From contig JAGYVD010000009.1 of the NCBI GenBank assembly GCA_021209875.1, positions 1,736,001-1,800,000 on the forward strand: DNA of 64,000 bases, written 5' to 3'. Below, piece by piece: positions 25,055 through 36,793 of the stretch. The DNA is from Rosellinia necatrix. Taxonomy: Eukaryota > Ascomycota > Sordariomycetes > Xylariales > Xylariaceae. The notes beneath the pieces are model-generated. The model had not been told where the DNA came from, searched no databases, and saw only the letters and a program-made list of their open reading frames with translations. Position numbers and translations under genes: made by a program. Each line of letters begins with the position of its first letter. Positions within the stretch are counted from its first letter, which is position 1.

Positions 25055-25794
25055 AGCCGGCCAAGCAAATGGGTCGGCCAGCCCGCATTGTAGTGTAGTT
25101 AAACAGCGACCAGGTGATCATACCCATGCCCCAACGGGGTTTGCCCCATCCCCCGCTCTTCTCCGGAGCCTGTTCTAGAACCCTGCGCTTAATGCTCGTG
25201 GCTAAAAGGTGTCGCGGCACTGGCGAACCCGAGGGAAAGGGGGGAGGAGGCGATGTGGATAGTTGGAAGCGACAAGGACGGAAGCGGGATGTCGATCCGG
25301 TCATTTTTGTTTGCCTCGCATGGCTGCCGCAGGAGCTGCGTCTGGTACTTGGGGGAGACGAACACGCAGGGTAACGGGTACATATACATACAGCACAAGC
25401 CCGTGATACGAAGGGGTGAAGGGAGCGAATGAGAACAAAGAAAGAAGAAAAAAAGAAAAAAAAAAAGAAAAATAAAAGAAACTAACAAGCGAAAAAGAAG
25501 GCGGGAGGCGGAAAAGAAGACATCCGAAAGTTGTCTCGCCTATGTCTCGCCACATGACGTCGAACATACAGTAGAGCAGCATTAATGGATCGCCTCTCAT
25601 CTCTTACCGACACTCTCGTGTGTGCTCAGTGCGCCTCTTGGCGATGTTTGCCATAGATAACACAAAGTGGGAAAAAAAAAAAAAAAAGGAGTGGCGGCGG
25701 AAAGAGAAGGACACGGTCCTCTGTTAGTTATCTCTCGCGCTTTTAACGCTTTAACTGTAATTCTATGACACGTGCCGTCGCGAGTTATTCTTAT

Positions 25795-25842
25795 ACATAT
25801 AGTTGCATATAGTTACATATAATTACATATAGTTACATATAA
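25795..25842. repeat. 10-base tandem repeat ACATATAGTT
   Basis: About five near-identical units run head to tail. A separate GATAGAGA tract follows at 25870-25898. Confidence 0.85.
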
Positions 25843-26301
25843 GCCAGGATCTGGGTAATAGTTACCGTAAAGAGATAGAGAGATAGAGACAGAGAGACCT
25901 TGTGCGACCGGATAGAAGGCTCGGGTGTTACAAATTGACAACAGAACTTGGAAGAATATCAATCATTATTAGTCATTATTAGTTTATCTGTTAAGAGAGA
26001 ATGATTGTCGAAAGATTGTCGTATTTAGCTATGACAATACTAAGTAGACTCGAGTTTCTACCGAGCTGTTGAAACACTCCCTTCTCCACACTTGCCCCTG
26101 CTCCTATTTTCAGGTGGAGGACATACACGCGAAGTTACAGTAGAGAGAGGGTTCCATGTCGAATAACCAAAGCATCATTCACTATTGACTACAGTGAACA
26201 ATTATTAGCAATTAATAACGATTAATACCGATTAATAACGATGATTAACTACTATGGGAAATCGTGGTTTGCGCGTCCATGTTATATTGTCATGCCGTTT
26301 A

Positions 26302-26371
26302 CACGTTGCACGTTGCAAGTTGCAGTGTTGCAGTGTTGCAGTGTTGCAGTGTTGCACGTTGAACGTTGAAC
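26302..26371. repeat. 8-base tandem repeat GTGTTGCA
   Basis: About eight units with drift from CGTTGCA to GTGTTGCA to CGTTGAA lie shortly downstream of the end of the mccB gene. Confidence 0.85.
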
Positions 26372-26494
26372 ATGTCTATTTTATGACCACTAGTTAGTTA
26401 TACTATAATCGCCCATATAATCGCCCGAGTCCGCTATGTTAGTTACCATACCATACCATGCTATGCGAACCCCACATCTGGAGGATGTCTTCAT

Positions 26495-28460
26495 TTACAT
26501 TCTAAATACGCCAAACTTGGTGCTGCCGGGCTTAACTTCATTCTTGCCGCCCATAGCGGCACGGAGTCCCAAGCCAAGATACCGCCGTGTATGCTGCGGC
26601 GGGATCACGCCGTCGTCCTACATGCATCGGGTTAGCCAGGTTAGCCGGGTTAGTCCCGTCCCGATGAAACGGAAGCCCGTCATGGCAAGGAGACGAAAAC
26701 CACGTGGAGATGACGTAGGAGCATCGCAAACATGGGGTTTCAACTTACCCATAACCTCGCCGAGGAGAACACGGCATCGCTCTCCCGCTCAATCTGACTC
26801 TGGAGCTCGGGATTGGCCTTCTGGCTTACCGCCTGCATGACGTTTGCCAGCTGCTCGCTACCCATGACACCGATACGCGCGTTGGGCCACATCCAGAGGA
26901 AGCGAGGCGAGTACGCGCGGCCACACATGCCGTAGTTGCCCGCTCCGTATGAACCACCCACCACCACCGTGAACTTAGGCACGTCGGCACACGCGACGGC
27001 CGTGACGAGCTTGGCGCCATGCTTGGCGATGCCCTCGCGCTCGGCCTGAGCACCGACCATGAAGCCGCTGATGTTCTGGAGGAAGACGAGAGGGATGCCA
27101 CGCTGCGCGCACAGTTCGATGAAGTGCGCCCCCTTCTGTGCCGACGAGCCGAACAGGATCCCGTTGTTCGCCACAATGCCTACCTTGTGCCCATAAATCT
27201 GCGCGAACCCTGTCACGAGTGTCGTACCGAAATCTCGCTTGAACTCGGCAAAGTGGGATCCGTCAACGATACGCGCAATGACCTCGTGGATCGGCAGGGG
27301 CTTCCGCAGGTTTGTCGAGGCTATCCCTAGAAGCTCGGACTCGGGGTACAAGGGCGCGGAGAACGCCTCGGCTGGCGGTGTTGCCTGCTGAGGCCAGTTG
27401 AGATTGCTGATACAGCGTCGGGCGAGGACGATGGCATGTGCATCATCCACGGCAAGGTAATCTGATACACCAGACACGGACGTGTGCAACGTACCACCAC
27501 CTAGCTCTTCGGCTGATACTTCTTCTCCCGTGGCCGCCTTCACTAGCGGGGGTCCTGCCAGGAAGATATGACCCTGCTTCTCTACGATAATGTTCTCGTC
27601 GCTCATGGCCGGCACATAAGCGCCACCCGCTGTACATAGGCCCATGACCACCGAGACCTGAGGTATACCCTGCGAGCTCATCCTCGCCTGGTTGTAGAAT
27701 ATGCGGCCGAAGTGTTCGCGGTCGGGGAAGACATCGGACTGGTGCGGGAGGTTGGCGCCTCCTGAATCTACCAAGTATATACACCTGCAGGCGATCGATC
27801 CATCAGTTAGCATGACGTCCTTGCGCGAGTGGAGCGGGGGGCAAAATCAAATGGGTCAAACAGACGTACGGGAGATTGTTCTCCTTTGCCACCTCTTGCG
27901 CCCTCAGATGCTTCTTGACCGTAATGGGATAGTACGTGCCGCCCTTGACCGTGCTGTCGTTTGCGACAATGACGCACGTCACCCCTTCGACTACACCGAC
28001 ACCGGTGATAATGCCGCCGGCGGGGACGTCGGCCTCGGGGTAGAGCTCGTGTCCGGCGAGGGGTGAGAGTTCCATGAAGGTGGTGCCTGGGTCTACCAAT
28101 GCCGTCACGCGGTCCCGCGGGAGCATCTTCTTCCTCGCGATGTGCTTCTCCCTGGCCTTCGCAGAGCCGCCCGCCTGGGCCGCCCGCGTCAGCTTGTCCA
28201 GCCGGGCCATGGCCTCGCCCATGAGCCGCTCGTTCTCGCGGAACTCATCCGAGCTCGTGTCTACGCTGGTCTGCAGTACGGAGATGGCATTCGCCTGGTG
28301 GGGGGCCGTGTAGGATGCAATGGCTCGAGCGGAGGCGGAGGCGGAGGCGGCGGCGGGATGTAGGGGGAGCCCGGCGGGGGGTGGCCGTCCGTCGGGGGCA
28401 TTGTCTGCTCAATTGGCGGGAGAGACCCAGCAGGTCTCGTGAGGGTCTCGACATCGACAT
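26495..28460 (-). CDS. mccB: Methylcrotonoyl-CoA carboxylase beta subunit, mitochondrial (frame break in the leader)
   Basis: This is the carboxyltransferase subunit that moves CO2 from biotin to 3-methylcrotonyl-CoA in mitochondrial leucine breakdown. On the minus strand the exons are 28460-27870, 27784-26749 and 26617-26495, with GT-AG introns of 85 and 131 bases. The splices restore [20 protein letters not shown] and [20 protein letters not shown], and the protein ends TKFGVFRM. Core motifs include [37 protein letters not shown] and [12 protein letters not shown]. The body is open from 28408 with no ATG before 28222 (internal Met), and a TGA lies at 28409-28411. The only good leader, starting [20 protein letters not shown] at ATG 28460 and Arg-rich as mitochondrial presequences are, is one base out of frame. 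One extra base in the C-runs or GGCGGA repeat near 28330-28390 would explain it. Confidence 0.92.
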
Positions 28461-28868
28461 TGGCGGGCGATATATGGACTCGGGGATGGACTACACAGGA
28501 GAGGAACGGCACGGGAGAAGAACCACGCAGGAATTGAGGAATAGGAAGGGGATTTTAGGTATGCCTACTTAGGTAGTGGCAGGTAGGTAGGTAGGAAGGT
28601 ACGGTGGACAGGCCCTCGATCGTGCATGCGCCGAAGGAATGACGGGTGATCACCTGCGCGGCCCGCGTGTAGCCGACGAGAGCCGTATCTAACAGCATCG
28701 CCAATTGATTGCCAAAACTGCCCCCAGCGGCCGAGGCACTCAGCCAGTTAACGTCAACCTTCCCAATCCCAATCTATTCCCTTTTTTTTTTCCCGACGTC
28801 TTCCTCTTCTTGCCCGTTCTCTCACCCCGACATCTATGAATTGGCCGCCTCCCAATTGAAATCCGAAA
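28461..28868. promoter_or_regulatory. Divergent promoter shared by mccB and ivd
   Basis: About 400 bases separate the two start regions, which face away from each other. The region contains a TAGG microsatellite (28583-28595), a CCAATTGATTG element near 28700, a poly-T/pyrimidine stretch (28781-28812) and CCCAATTGAAATC at 28851. Shared control of two consecutive steps of leucine catabolism is inferred from the arrangement; no specific factor site is claimed. Confidence 0.7.
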
Positions 28869-30276
28869 ATGCCAAGTTTGAAGACAGCTAGGGCGCTGGG
28901 CCGCTTACGGCCCGTCGTAGCGACCGTCATCACCCCCTCCATCCTTTGCGCCCGCCGCTGCCGCTGCCGCGGTCCTCCGACAAACACAAACCCACCAACG
29001 CCGCATGTACGCCTCGAGCAAGCACCCCCAGGGCTTCGAGCCCCCCTCAGCTGCCGACCTCGCCGAGCTGCGCGAGCGCGTACAGGAGTTCGTGCGCCGC
29101 GAGATCTCCGAGGAGGTCGCCGCGCACACCGATAGGAGTAACGCCTTCCCGAACGAGATGTGGCCGAAGCTGGGCGAGGCCGGGTTCCTCGGCATGACGG
29201 CCGACGAGGCTGTCGGCGGGCTAGCCATGGGCTACCAGGCCCACTGCGTCGTCATGGAGGAGCTGTCGCGCGCCAGCGGCAGCATCGCCCTGAGCTACGC
29301 CGCCCACTCCCAGCTGTGCGTTAACCAGCTGCAGCTTAACGGCTCCCCCGCCCAGAAGGAGAAGTTCCTCCCCGGGCTAATCGCGGGGACCAAGATCGGT
29401 GCCCTCGCCATGTCTGAGTCTGGCTCCGGCAGCGACGTCGTCAGCATGCGCGCGACCGCCACCAAGGTCGATGGCGGCTACCTGCTCAACGGCACCAAGA
29501 TGTGGATCACCAACGGCCCCGACGCCGACGTCGTCGTCGTCTACGCCAAGACGCGCCCTGATGCCGGCTCTAAGGGCATCACCGCCTTCATCGTCGACAC
29601 TAAGGCAGACGGCTTCAGCTGTGCCCGCAAGCTCGACAAGATGGGCATGCGCGGCAGCAACACCGGCGAGCTCGTCTTCGAGTCTGTCTTCGTGCCCGAC
29701 GAGAACGTCCTCGGCGCCATCGACGGCGGCGTCCGTGTGCTGATGGAGGGGCTGGATCTGGAGCGCCTCGTGCTGAGCGCCGGGCCTCTCGGCCTCATGC
29801 AGGCCTCGCTCGATGTGGCTTTACCTTTCAGCCACCAGCGAAAGCAGTTTGGCAAGCCGATTGCGCATAACCAGCTCTTGCAGGGCAAACTGGCCGACAT
29901 GTACACCAAGCTACAGGCCGCGCGGGCGTACACGTATGCTACGGCCAGGGCTGTTGATGAGGAGGGCACTATCCGGACACAGGACTGCGCGGGCGCGATC
30001 CTGTACGCCGCCGAGCGCGCGACTGAGTGCGCTCTCGACTGCATCCAAGTCCTGGGTGGCATGGGTTACGTCGAGGAGATGCCTGCTTCTAGGATATTGC
30101 GAGAGTGAGTGATTACCCCTATTTCCAGCTGCTGCCTACAGCTTGCTGCAGTATCACCAATGACTGACACATTGCATAGCGCCAAATTATATGAGATAGG
30201 CGCAGGAACCTCAGAAATTCGCCGTATGGTGATCGGACGGGCCTTCAATAAGGAGTATGCACACTTGGGAGCATAG
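28869..30276 (+). CDS. Isovaleryl-CoA dehydrogenase, mitochondrial (frame break in the leader)
   Basis: This acyl-CoA dehydrogenase oxidises isovaleryl-CoA to 3-methylcrotonyl-CoA with FAD and passes electrons to ETF. The body runs 29005-30104 and 30180-30276 around a 75-base GTGAGT...ATAG intron (398 residues from Met 29005). It shows [10 protein letters not shown] (mature N-terminus), [52 protein letters not shown] with the catalytic Glu region, [22 protein letters not shown] and [21 protein letters not shown] fitting leader, [20 protein letters not shown] from ATG 28869, is one base out of frame with the body. The body frame is open back to a TAG at 28918-28920 but has no ATG before 29005. 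No AG acceptor exists between 28921 and 29018, so a canonical intron cannot join the frames upstream of the conserved YASSKHP. The gene is divergent from mccB. Confidence 0.93.
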
Positions 30277-33200
30277 CACGAGGAAATTTTTGAGCATTCA
30301 CAGGCGATGTTACTGCATTCAGCCGGCGTTGGGGTCCAGTTTGTGTGGTTAGGATAGACATTGGTTAGCTGTGTGCATAGCTTTTTGAATTATGGAACTA
30401 CTCTTTGCCACGTCTTTTGCCCTACGGCTAATAACTAACTAACGACCCGGCGTAGCACACGCAATAGTCTTATGAGCGTTGCTATTCGAGCGCGCGTAGT
30501 TGAGGCAGTGGTCATGCGACTATGTGACGTGACGAAGTTTGACCCTTCTTCGATGAAATTCTTGTACAAGACGGCCGTCGAGAGAGGGTTTCGAGAGAGT
30601 GTATGGGCGACGATCTTTTCTCTATCCAATAGCCGTCCGGGCTTGAGGGTCCGTTCCAGCTCACACTCTGACGCTAATCACCGTGAACGCGCCCCGTCGT
30701 CAATGCCCTATCCCTTCGGGCACCATCGAATCAATCGCCTAAGGAGATCCGCCCGAGAGAATCATACGATTATGGCCTTATAGATGGGTAGCACACCGCC
30801 CGACGCCTTACCCCGTCGACGCACGCACGATCTAACCGACCACGGCTATCTTGCATATTCACGCGGGCGGTCCTGCTTGGGAGGACGCCCCGAGACTCCG
30901 GGTGTTGTCGAGGGTGCCATGTCCTTAAGAGGGAAAAGAAAAAAAAAAAAAAGGAAAAAAATTGGCGTAGTTGAGTTTGACGCGACATCTTCTCCTGCGC
31001 AACACGGTTCTGGTTTGCGATTTATCATCATGTATCTGGAAGAAATGCCAATAAACGCCACGAGCTGTGACTCGGCAATGTTTGAAGAAGGCGGGCCCCC
31101 AAGCGTGGCCGTTATCCATGGTGCCCTGCGGCGCCCTCGTGGCACAAATTATAAGCCGAATCTTAGGCCAAGCATGCTACTGGCTACGTTGCGCCGATTG
31201 GCCGCCCGCGGTCGCCTGCGGCCGTAAAACGGGGTTTCTGGTCAGTTCCAATGTGCGGAGAGACGGAATCTCTATTCAGATTGGAATATGAGCAGTGGCA
31301 ATTGAGCTGCAGCTGGCTTGGAGGACCGCCGTTTCAAACCTAATCCTCGCCAGCTGGGCCCATTGGCCGAGGGGATGATCAAGTGCCCTAAAAGAGACGC
31401 AAATGTCTACACGGTCGATAGACTAAGGTAAGGCAGTGCAGAAATGTCCAAGCTCCCGCCGACTTATCATTATACACGCGTCGGTTCGGCCAATAGAGTC
31501 CGGCCTCGAATCCAAGAGACGCACTACTGCAGGATATCCAACATGCGCCATACTTACAGCAGAAAGTTCTGCACACGGACAGAGTAGCGTGGTGGGATAA
31601 ACGGTGGTCTTGTATCCGCCAAAGGTGGCATATTCTTTCCTAGGCTAGAGACGCATGCAACTACCCCATACCGAAGATCCGTGGCCCAGATACGCAACTG
31701 ACTTGACCGGTCGGTTGGTGAGGATAAGACGCAAACAACCGGCATGGGACGAGAACCAGGATAACCGGTGTGATTTTTTTTTTCTTTCGCACGTAACGTC
31801 GCGGTTTATAGGGGACTTACACCCCACTAAGTTTGCCTTGAGTAACGATAGGTAGGTGGTATATTTGATCGCCATATAGGGGATAGGTCATGCGAGCCAC
31901 CTCCTCCCAATAGCTGGTGTTCTGCGGGATGAATAATTGGATTCACCACACCGTCATCAGTAGCGAGATGCAAACCAGCTCTCGTTTCACTCACGAAATG
32001 TATACCGGAATGGAATGACGGTATCAAAGATTCCGTATATTGCTGGCAGAGCTGGGCGCACTGGCCTACTACAGCCTAAGCTGTCAAGGATTTGTCAGCG
32101 TTGGTAATATGCGTAGACTATAGGGAAAGGAACAATTAATTCTTAGCTCGCCTATGTTGGTAGTTATTCGTACTTTTGACAGCGTTGGTGAAGTAAAGTA
32201 AGGCAACCCCGACAAGGAGCAGAATGACGATGGTAGACGCCGGTTCGGGGGTCCGGTTACGCACATTCGCCTGTGCCGCTTTGGTCCGATTCGCGAATCG
32301 CCCACATAAAATGCATTCAGCCAAACTAAAGGTGGAGCGTGTGCGAGAGTATCGGAAAAAAACATCCTCACCCTATCATCTTGCTGATACCCGATTGTTC
32401 ATATTGTGAGGAACAAGTGATACACGCGATATCAGTTATATACCAGCACATCCGGCGCTACATGGAGCTTCTCGAATAACATTCGCCTAATGCAATGGAA
32501 GCGCGTCTGCAGAAGAGCCACCTGCGAGGGAGCGATGCACACCGACAATGCGAGATCCGCTTGGGCTGTCCGATGTGGTAGTGCTAGCTACCTTGACACC
32601 TTCCAGAAGAGTCTTGGAAACAAATGTTCATCCGTCAATAACCACGACACGCAGGCATGAGAAATACCGTTGGTAGAAATGTAGTTGTCAACACCAGGGT
32701 TTCCACAATTGAATGCCGAGACGCGTGACATGTCTAGATGTCACACGGCTGACGAATGGTCGGAATGTTTCAGGCTTATGCGGTGGGCTTCGGGTACGCT
32801 TTTGCGAATGCCCAGAGAGGGCGGCTACCGCAAACCGTCTTCGCCCGATGGAGCGCGTGACATGGCTTTGACGACAGTACCAAGGGCTTCCTCTCATCTC
32901 CCCATCTCCCTCATGGGCAGTGCGGGCCGGGGCGACCTCGGTGGTCCGTTTGGAAATTGTGGAGTGGGTGCATCAGCCATACTGTCGGTACTGCCCAGGA
33001 GGCATGGGCGTCATGGATCGGGGCGGTTGCTGGATGATGAATACGATATTCCGGTCATCCGCCAATAGATCTGTTATGGTCGTTCAGAAACTACCCGTAC
33101 CCTGAGGTTGAGGAAATGAAGCACGCGAAGGATTTGTAGAATTAGCACGTTTGAGACCGCGTGGGAGCGACCGGTAAGCAGGGTTTGTGCAAGGGATATC

Positions 33201-33526
33201 CCTGCTTACTTGAGCCGCTCAACGAAACCCCTGCGAGAGAAGAGCGACGGATTCAGACGAATGGTCCAGTTTAGACGACTGTGGGAAAATGACGATAGTG
33301 TCTTGTCCCCAGTCCGTGATTCGATATCTCATGGGCCCAGCTTACGGCCTTATTCACCGGCGCAAATATTTGACTACGACCTGACCGGTCAGCCACTTTG
33401 CCAAAGTCGGTCAACTGCATCTCGAAAATGGCAATGGACCGCGGCATGAATAAAAGGGTGTGTCTTCTCCCAAGAATCATGACCATGCATGTATCATATC
33501 CCCTTCACGTTTGCTAGCAGTACAAG
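30277..33526. other. 3.2 kb without a recognisable gene
   Basis: Open frames of 60-147 codons are present (the longest 30784-31227 plus, 147 codons) but show no family resemblance. An A-rich run sits at 30939-30960 and a T-rich run at 31777-31788. A strong dyad at 33165-33220 is listed separately. Confidence 0.45.
33165..33220. repeat. Hairpin with perfect 10-base arms
   Basis: Arms GTAAGCAGGG (33174-33183) and CCCTGCTTAC (33200-33209) enclose a 16-base loop, with a further outer GAGCG/CGCTC pairing. It lies about 300 bases upstream of the Nudix gene. It could be a transcribed structure or a chance dyad. Confidence 0.5.
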
Positions 33527-34483
33527 ATGGCCCGTAATATCTACGACAAGAACCCTATTGCGGTTGAAAAGAGAAGGACAGTGCGCCGCGTTGTGGAGTA
33601 CGAACCCCGAGTTCTCGCAAAACAATTGAGCAGGAGAGATATACGGGCTCGAGATAGTACCGTCAACTGGATGGATGAAAAGGTATGGGAGAAGATCAGG
33701 AACCAAGGATGCTACCATAAGGCCGACGAAATCATTATCAGCTGCGGCACAGTCACAATCAACAAAGCTGAAGGTCCCTACCCAAACGTCCTAGTCGTTT
33801 ACAACAACCGAATCGGCATATACCAACTCCCCAAAGGTCGCAAAAATATTGGGGAGGGGCACCTCGATGCGGCGATTCGCGAGACGACCGAAGAAACCGG
33901 GATCGATGTTCGGCCGCTACGGCTTCGCTTCGGTTCCAGATCGACACCATCTCGGCCAGCCACCGCTACAGAAGCAGCAGCACGTATCACCGAAGACTTG
34001 CGCACAGGGGTCACAAGATGCCTTAGCAACGAGATGATTGGGGTTAGCGAATGGTAAGTGAGATGAATCTATGTCATTGACGCGCGAGGTACAGCCAACA
34101 ACCTCCAGCCGTCCTGCTTTGACAACTCTCATTATTGTTTCACGGAACTAACATGCTACCAGTACGTCAGGCATAAGTGCATTCCCAGCATATGAGGGGT
34201 TGGAGTTTTGTGTGTAGCTGATGTATTCGTGGTAGATCCAGATCCTGCGACGGGGGCGTGGCGGAATATTCATTGGTACGCAGCCAAGCCCTGTGACGGC
34301 ATTGAGCGGGATGAAGCCTGCATGCCCATACCGGATGATCGGGAAAAATTTTCGACGTTCTGGTTTAGCGAGGAAGAAGCCCTCTCCAGACTCAAGCTAG
34401 ATGACGAGAAATTCAGTAAGTCATCCCATCCGATGGTCGGTGCCGGGCCCTTGATTCGCCAATCTGAAGTTGCATCGGCTTAG
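33527..34483 (+). CDS. Nudix hydrolase (frame break in exon 2)
   Basis: Exon 1 is 33527-34053 and exon 2 is 34163-34483, around a 109-base GTAAGT...CCAG intron; about 282 residues if the frame break is a one-base error. A Nudix box GX5EX7REUXEEXGU lies at residues 104-126 (G104, E110, R118, E119, E122, E123, G125; the core reads IRETTEETGI, with Thr at the usual hydrophobic position). The upstream strand SCGTVTINKAEGPYPNVLVV and QLPKGRK fit fungal Nudix proteins that cleave nucleoside or inositol diphosphate-linked substrates; the substrate is not predictable. Exon 2 reads TSGISAFPAYEGLEF in the spliced frame, then meets a TAG, while VADVFVVDPDPATGAW continues in the next frame. The switch falls at a TTTTGTGTG stretch (34206-34214). 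Start 33527 has a good context (CAAGATGGC). Confidence 0.82.
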
Positions 34484-35835
34484 AGGCCTGGGCACTAGAT
34501 GGCACGACATCACGACGCCGGACAGGTTGGAGGCTTATGGCCCCAGCCTATAAGTAGCCCTGCTGATTTTATGATGGGTGCAGTGGTTCGCGTAGCGTTT
34601 GAATACACACGCAACATGTCGACGGATGATTGGTCGAGCAACAAGGAGCTTGAAGAAAGGGAGAAATCTAGCGTAAGCAAGGCTAGGGTGTCTTGATTGA
34701 TCACGCTTCTGGAGCAAGGGAGCATGTTGGCATCGTGAGAAGGGATCAACCGCAGATTTGGTGGCAGTGTTCCTACAGACCGGCCTGAAGGCGAAGTGCG
34801 GTACGCAGGCGGGAACCGTTCTTTTTGATCTTATTGGCAAGACTCAACTGTGTGTGAGTCTTGGATGTAACGTCGGTGTCGAGGAGGAAGAGGAGTCCTG
34901 CTCAGAGCATGCCCGGTCCAAGCACGGTCGTTTGTGATCAGATTCTGGCCATCTGCCGAGTCGCCTACGAGGAAGGTGCCCCGTCGAAGTAGCGCGAGGT
35001 AAGCGGCCGGGCCAGCGCAGGTTAATGGTTGTCACTCCTTACGATTGGGTGATGACCAGATAGTAGGTACCTACTCTAGCAATAGGAGAGGGATGCGAAG
35101 GAGATTACCTAATGACCTACCAAATAAACATATAAGTCGCATGAGCTTGAACTTTAAAAAAGCTTCTCAGCCACGTTACACCACGCCCTCTTACGCATGA
35201 AAGCCACATGAGACGATGGCATGCGCCACTGTACCTGCCCAAGACGGAGTTCGAGGGATGACATCATAGGATTTAGTCTTGGACCCCACATTTTAAAACC
35301 CCTCAATCAGCGGTTTGTATGCTCCACCCCGCGACGAGAGCTCCGTATCCCACCTCGTAATGATGAAGTAGGTAGAATCTAAGACAATAGAGCACCCAAT
35401 ACCGGCCGGAAATATCAAGAAAATGTCAAAGGCCTACAACAATACCTTAGGTGCCTAATGCATCATTGATACCTACTTATGCTTAGATAAAGTCTATATG
35501 AGTCTAGACCGTTGAAACCGCTACTGCGCAAATCTAAATAGGTACAGGTCCCCATCCAAGGTAGGTAGGTACTACCATAGAACATGACCATCAAACCCCT
35601 GCGGAAACCCATATCCATATTCGTGACTCCGCCAAAGCACCTGCCGAAATCGTTAACTGCCGTCGTCGCTGCTGCCGCATCACGTATCACCAGCAACTGC
35701 GGCTTTATATCCCCGCTTAACCGTCTGAAGGCGAAACCCATCATCCTCATACATCCTCGAGCCCCGGGCGCATCTTCGCCTCGCAAACAAACTGCAGTCT
35801 CCCGAGACAATCCACCCGCCAGAAATATCGCCGAG
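34484..35835. other. Intergenic, no gene recognised
   Basis: No family-like frame is seen. Near 35060-35600 there are TAGGTA/TACCTA motifs. An in-frame extension of the next gene could begin at 35584 (84 extra codons, basic and Ser/Ala-rich). Confidence 0.45.
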
Positions 35836-36793
35836 ATGTCGACCATGCCAGCTCAGCACGGCCATAGCGCGGCCTGCTGTAACATTCCACCCATTGTCTC
35901 GAAGGGCTACGACCCGAAGGGCAGCTATGAGGAGCTGGGTGGATACAAGACATGTAAGTGCAAACCGCCGCCACCTTCCTTTCGGGAACGTATCCCATCG
36001 TGTACTCAATTAAGACCAATTGAGATGCTAACTCTCGGTCGTTCAACTCCATAGACCTCACCGGCCCCTCAGACGCAACCAAGGGTATCGTCGCCATCTT
36101 CGACATCTTCGGATTCTACCCACAAACAATACAGGGGGCTGACATTCTGGCAACATCGGACACAACGAAGTATAAGGTGTTTATCCCTGACTGGTTCAAG
36201 GGCGAGCCGGCTCCCCTTGATTGGTTCCCCCCGAATACGGAAGAGAAGCAGAAGAGCCTCGGTGCATTCTTTCAGAAGAACCCGCCCCCAGGAGTCGCCT
36301 CGCAGCTCCCAGGCTATGCCAAGGCCTTGGCAGAAAAGTATCCTCATATCAGGGAGTGGGCTGTTCTAGGTGTGAGTATCCCCAGTCATGACTCATAGGC
36401 AATTAAATCACTTGATTTTTTTTTTTTTTTTTTGATAACAAACTGCTTATATCCGTGTTACAGTATTGCTGGGGCGGCAAAGTCGTCTCCCTCGTGACCG
36501 CCTCTCCCGATAACCCCTTCAAAGCTGGTGTGGAAGTCCACCCGGCTATGGTTGACCCCCAAGATGCAGGCAAGATCAAAGTTCCGCTAGCGCTACTCGC
36601 CTCGAAGGACGAGAATCCCGAGGATGTGAAGAAGTTTGAGGCCGACCTGACAGGACCCAAGTACGTCGAGACGTTCCCTGACCAAATCCATGGTTGGATG
36701 GCAGCGCGTTCAGATCTCGAGGACGAGCGGGTGAGGAGTGAGTATAAGCGTGGATACGAAGTTGTGCTCAAGTTCCTTTCAGAACACCTGTGA
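35836..36793 (+). CDS. Dienelactone hydrolase family protein
   Basis: The gene has three exons, 35836-35953, 36055-36371 and 36464-36793, with introns of 101 bases (GTAAGT...ATAG) and 92 bases (GTGAGT...ACAG, containing a 16-base T run); 254 residues, the usual family size. The alpha/beta-hydrolase fold carries the cysteine nucleophile in VLGYCWGGKVV (Cys147), created by the second splice. Asp194 in LLASKDENPED and His221 in DQIHGWMAAR complete the family's Cys-Asp-His triad. Family members hydrolyse dienelactones in aromatic degradation, but in fungi many act on unknown esters, so the substrate is open. I chose Met 35836 because conserved sequence (CCNIPPIVSKGYDPKGSY) starts soon after. An upstream in-frame ATG at 35584 would add a basic extension that might be an organelle targeting sequence. 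Confidence 0.92.

Larger units (their letters stand above)
21145..26494. other. 5.3 kb non-coding, microsatellite-rich region
   Basis: No open frame here shows a recognisable family. Several longer ones (22401-22769 minus; 24404-24775 plus; 25189-25600 minus) are driven by low-complexity tracts such as (GGA)n, C/T-rich DNA and A-rich runs. The region contains many simple repeats, listed separately, and poly-A/T runs near 23428, 25450 and 25670. Confidence 0.5.

Noticed and set aside
28295..28458. 164-base intron in the mccB leader joining MPFLSCVVHP to the body frame
   Set aside because: It keeps frame, but the donor GTCGAT is far from consensus and the resulting N-terminus is not a convincing mitochondrial leader.
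29541..30062. 173-codon open frame antisense to ivd
   Set aside because: It is a shadow of the conserved dehydrogenase coding sequence on the plus strand.
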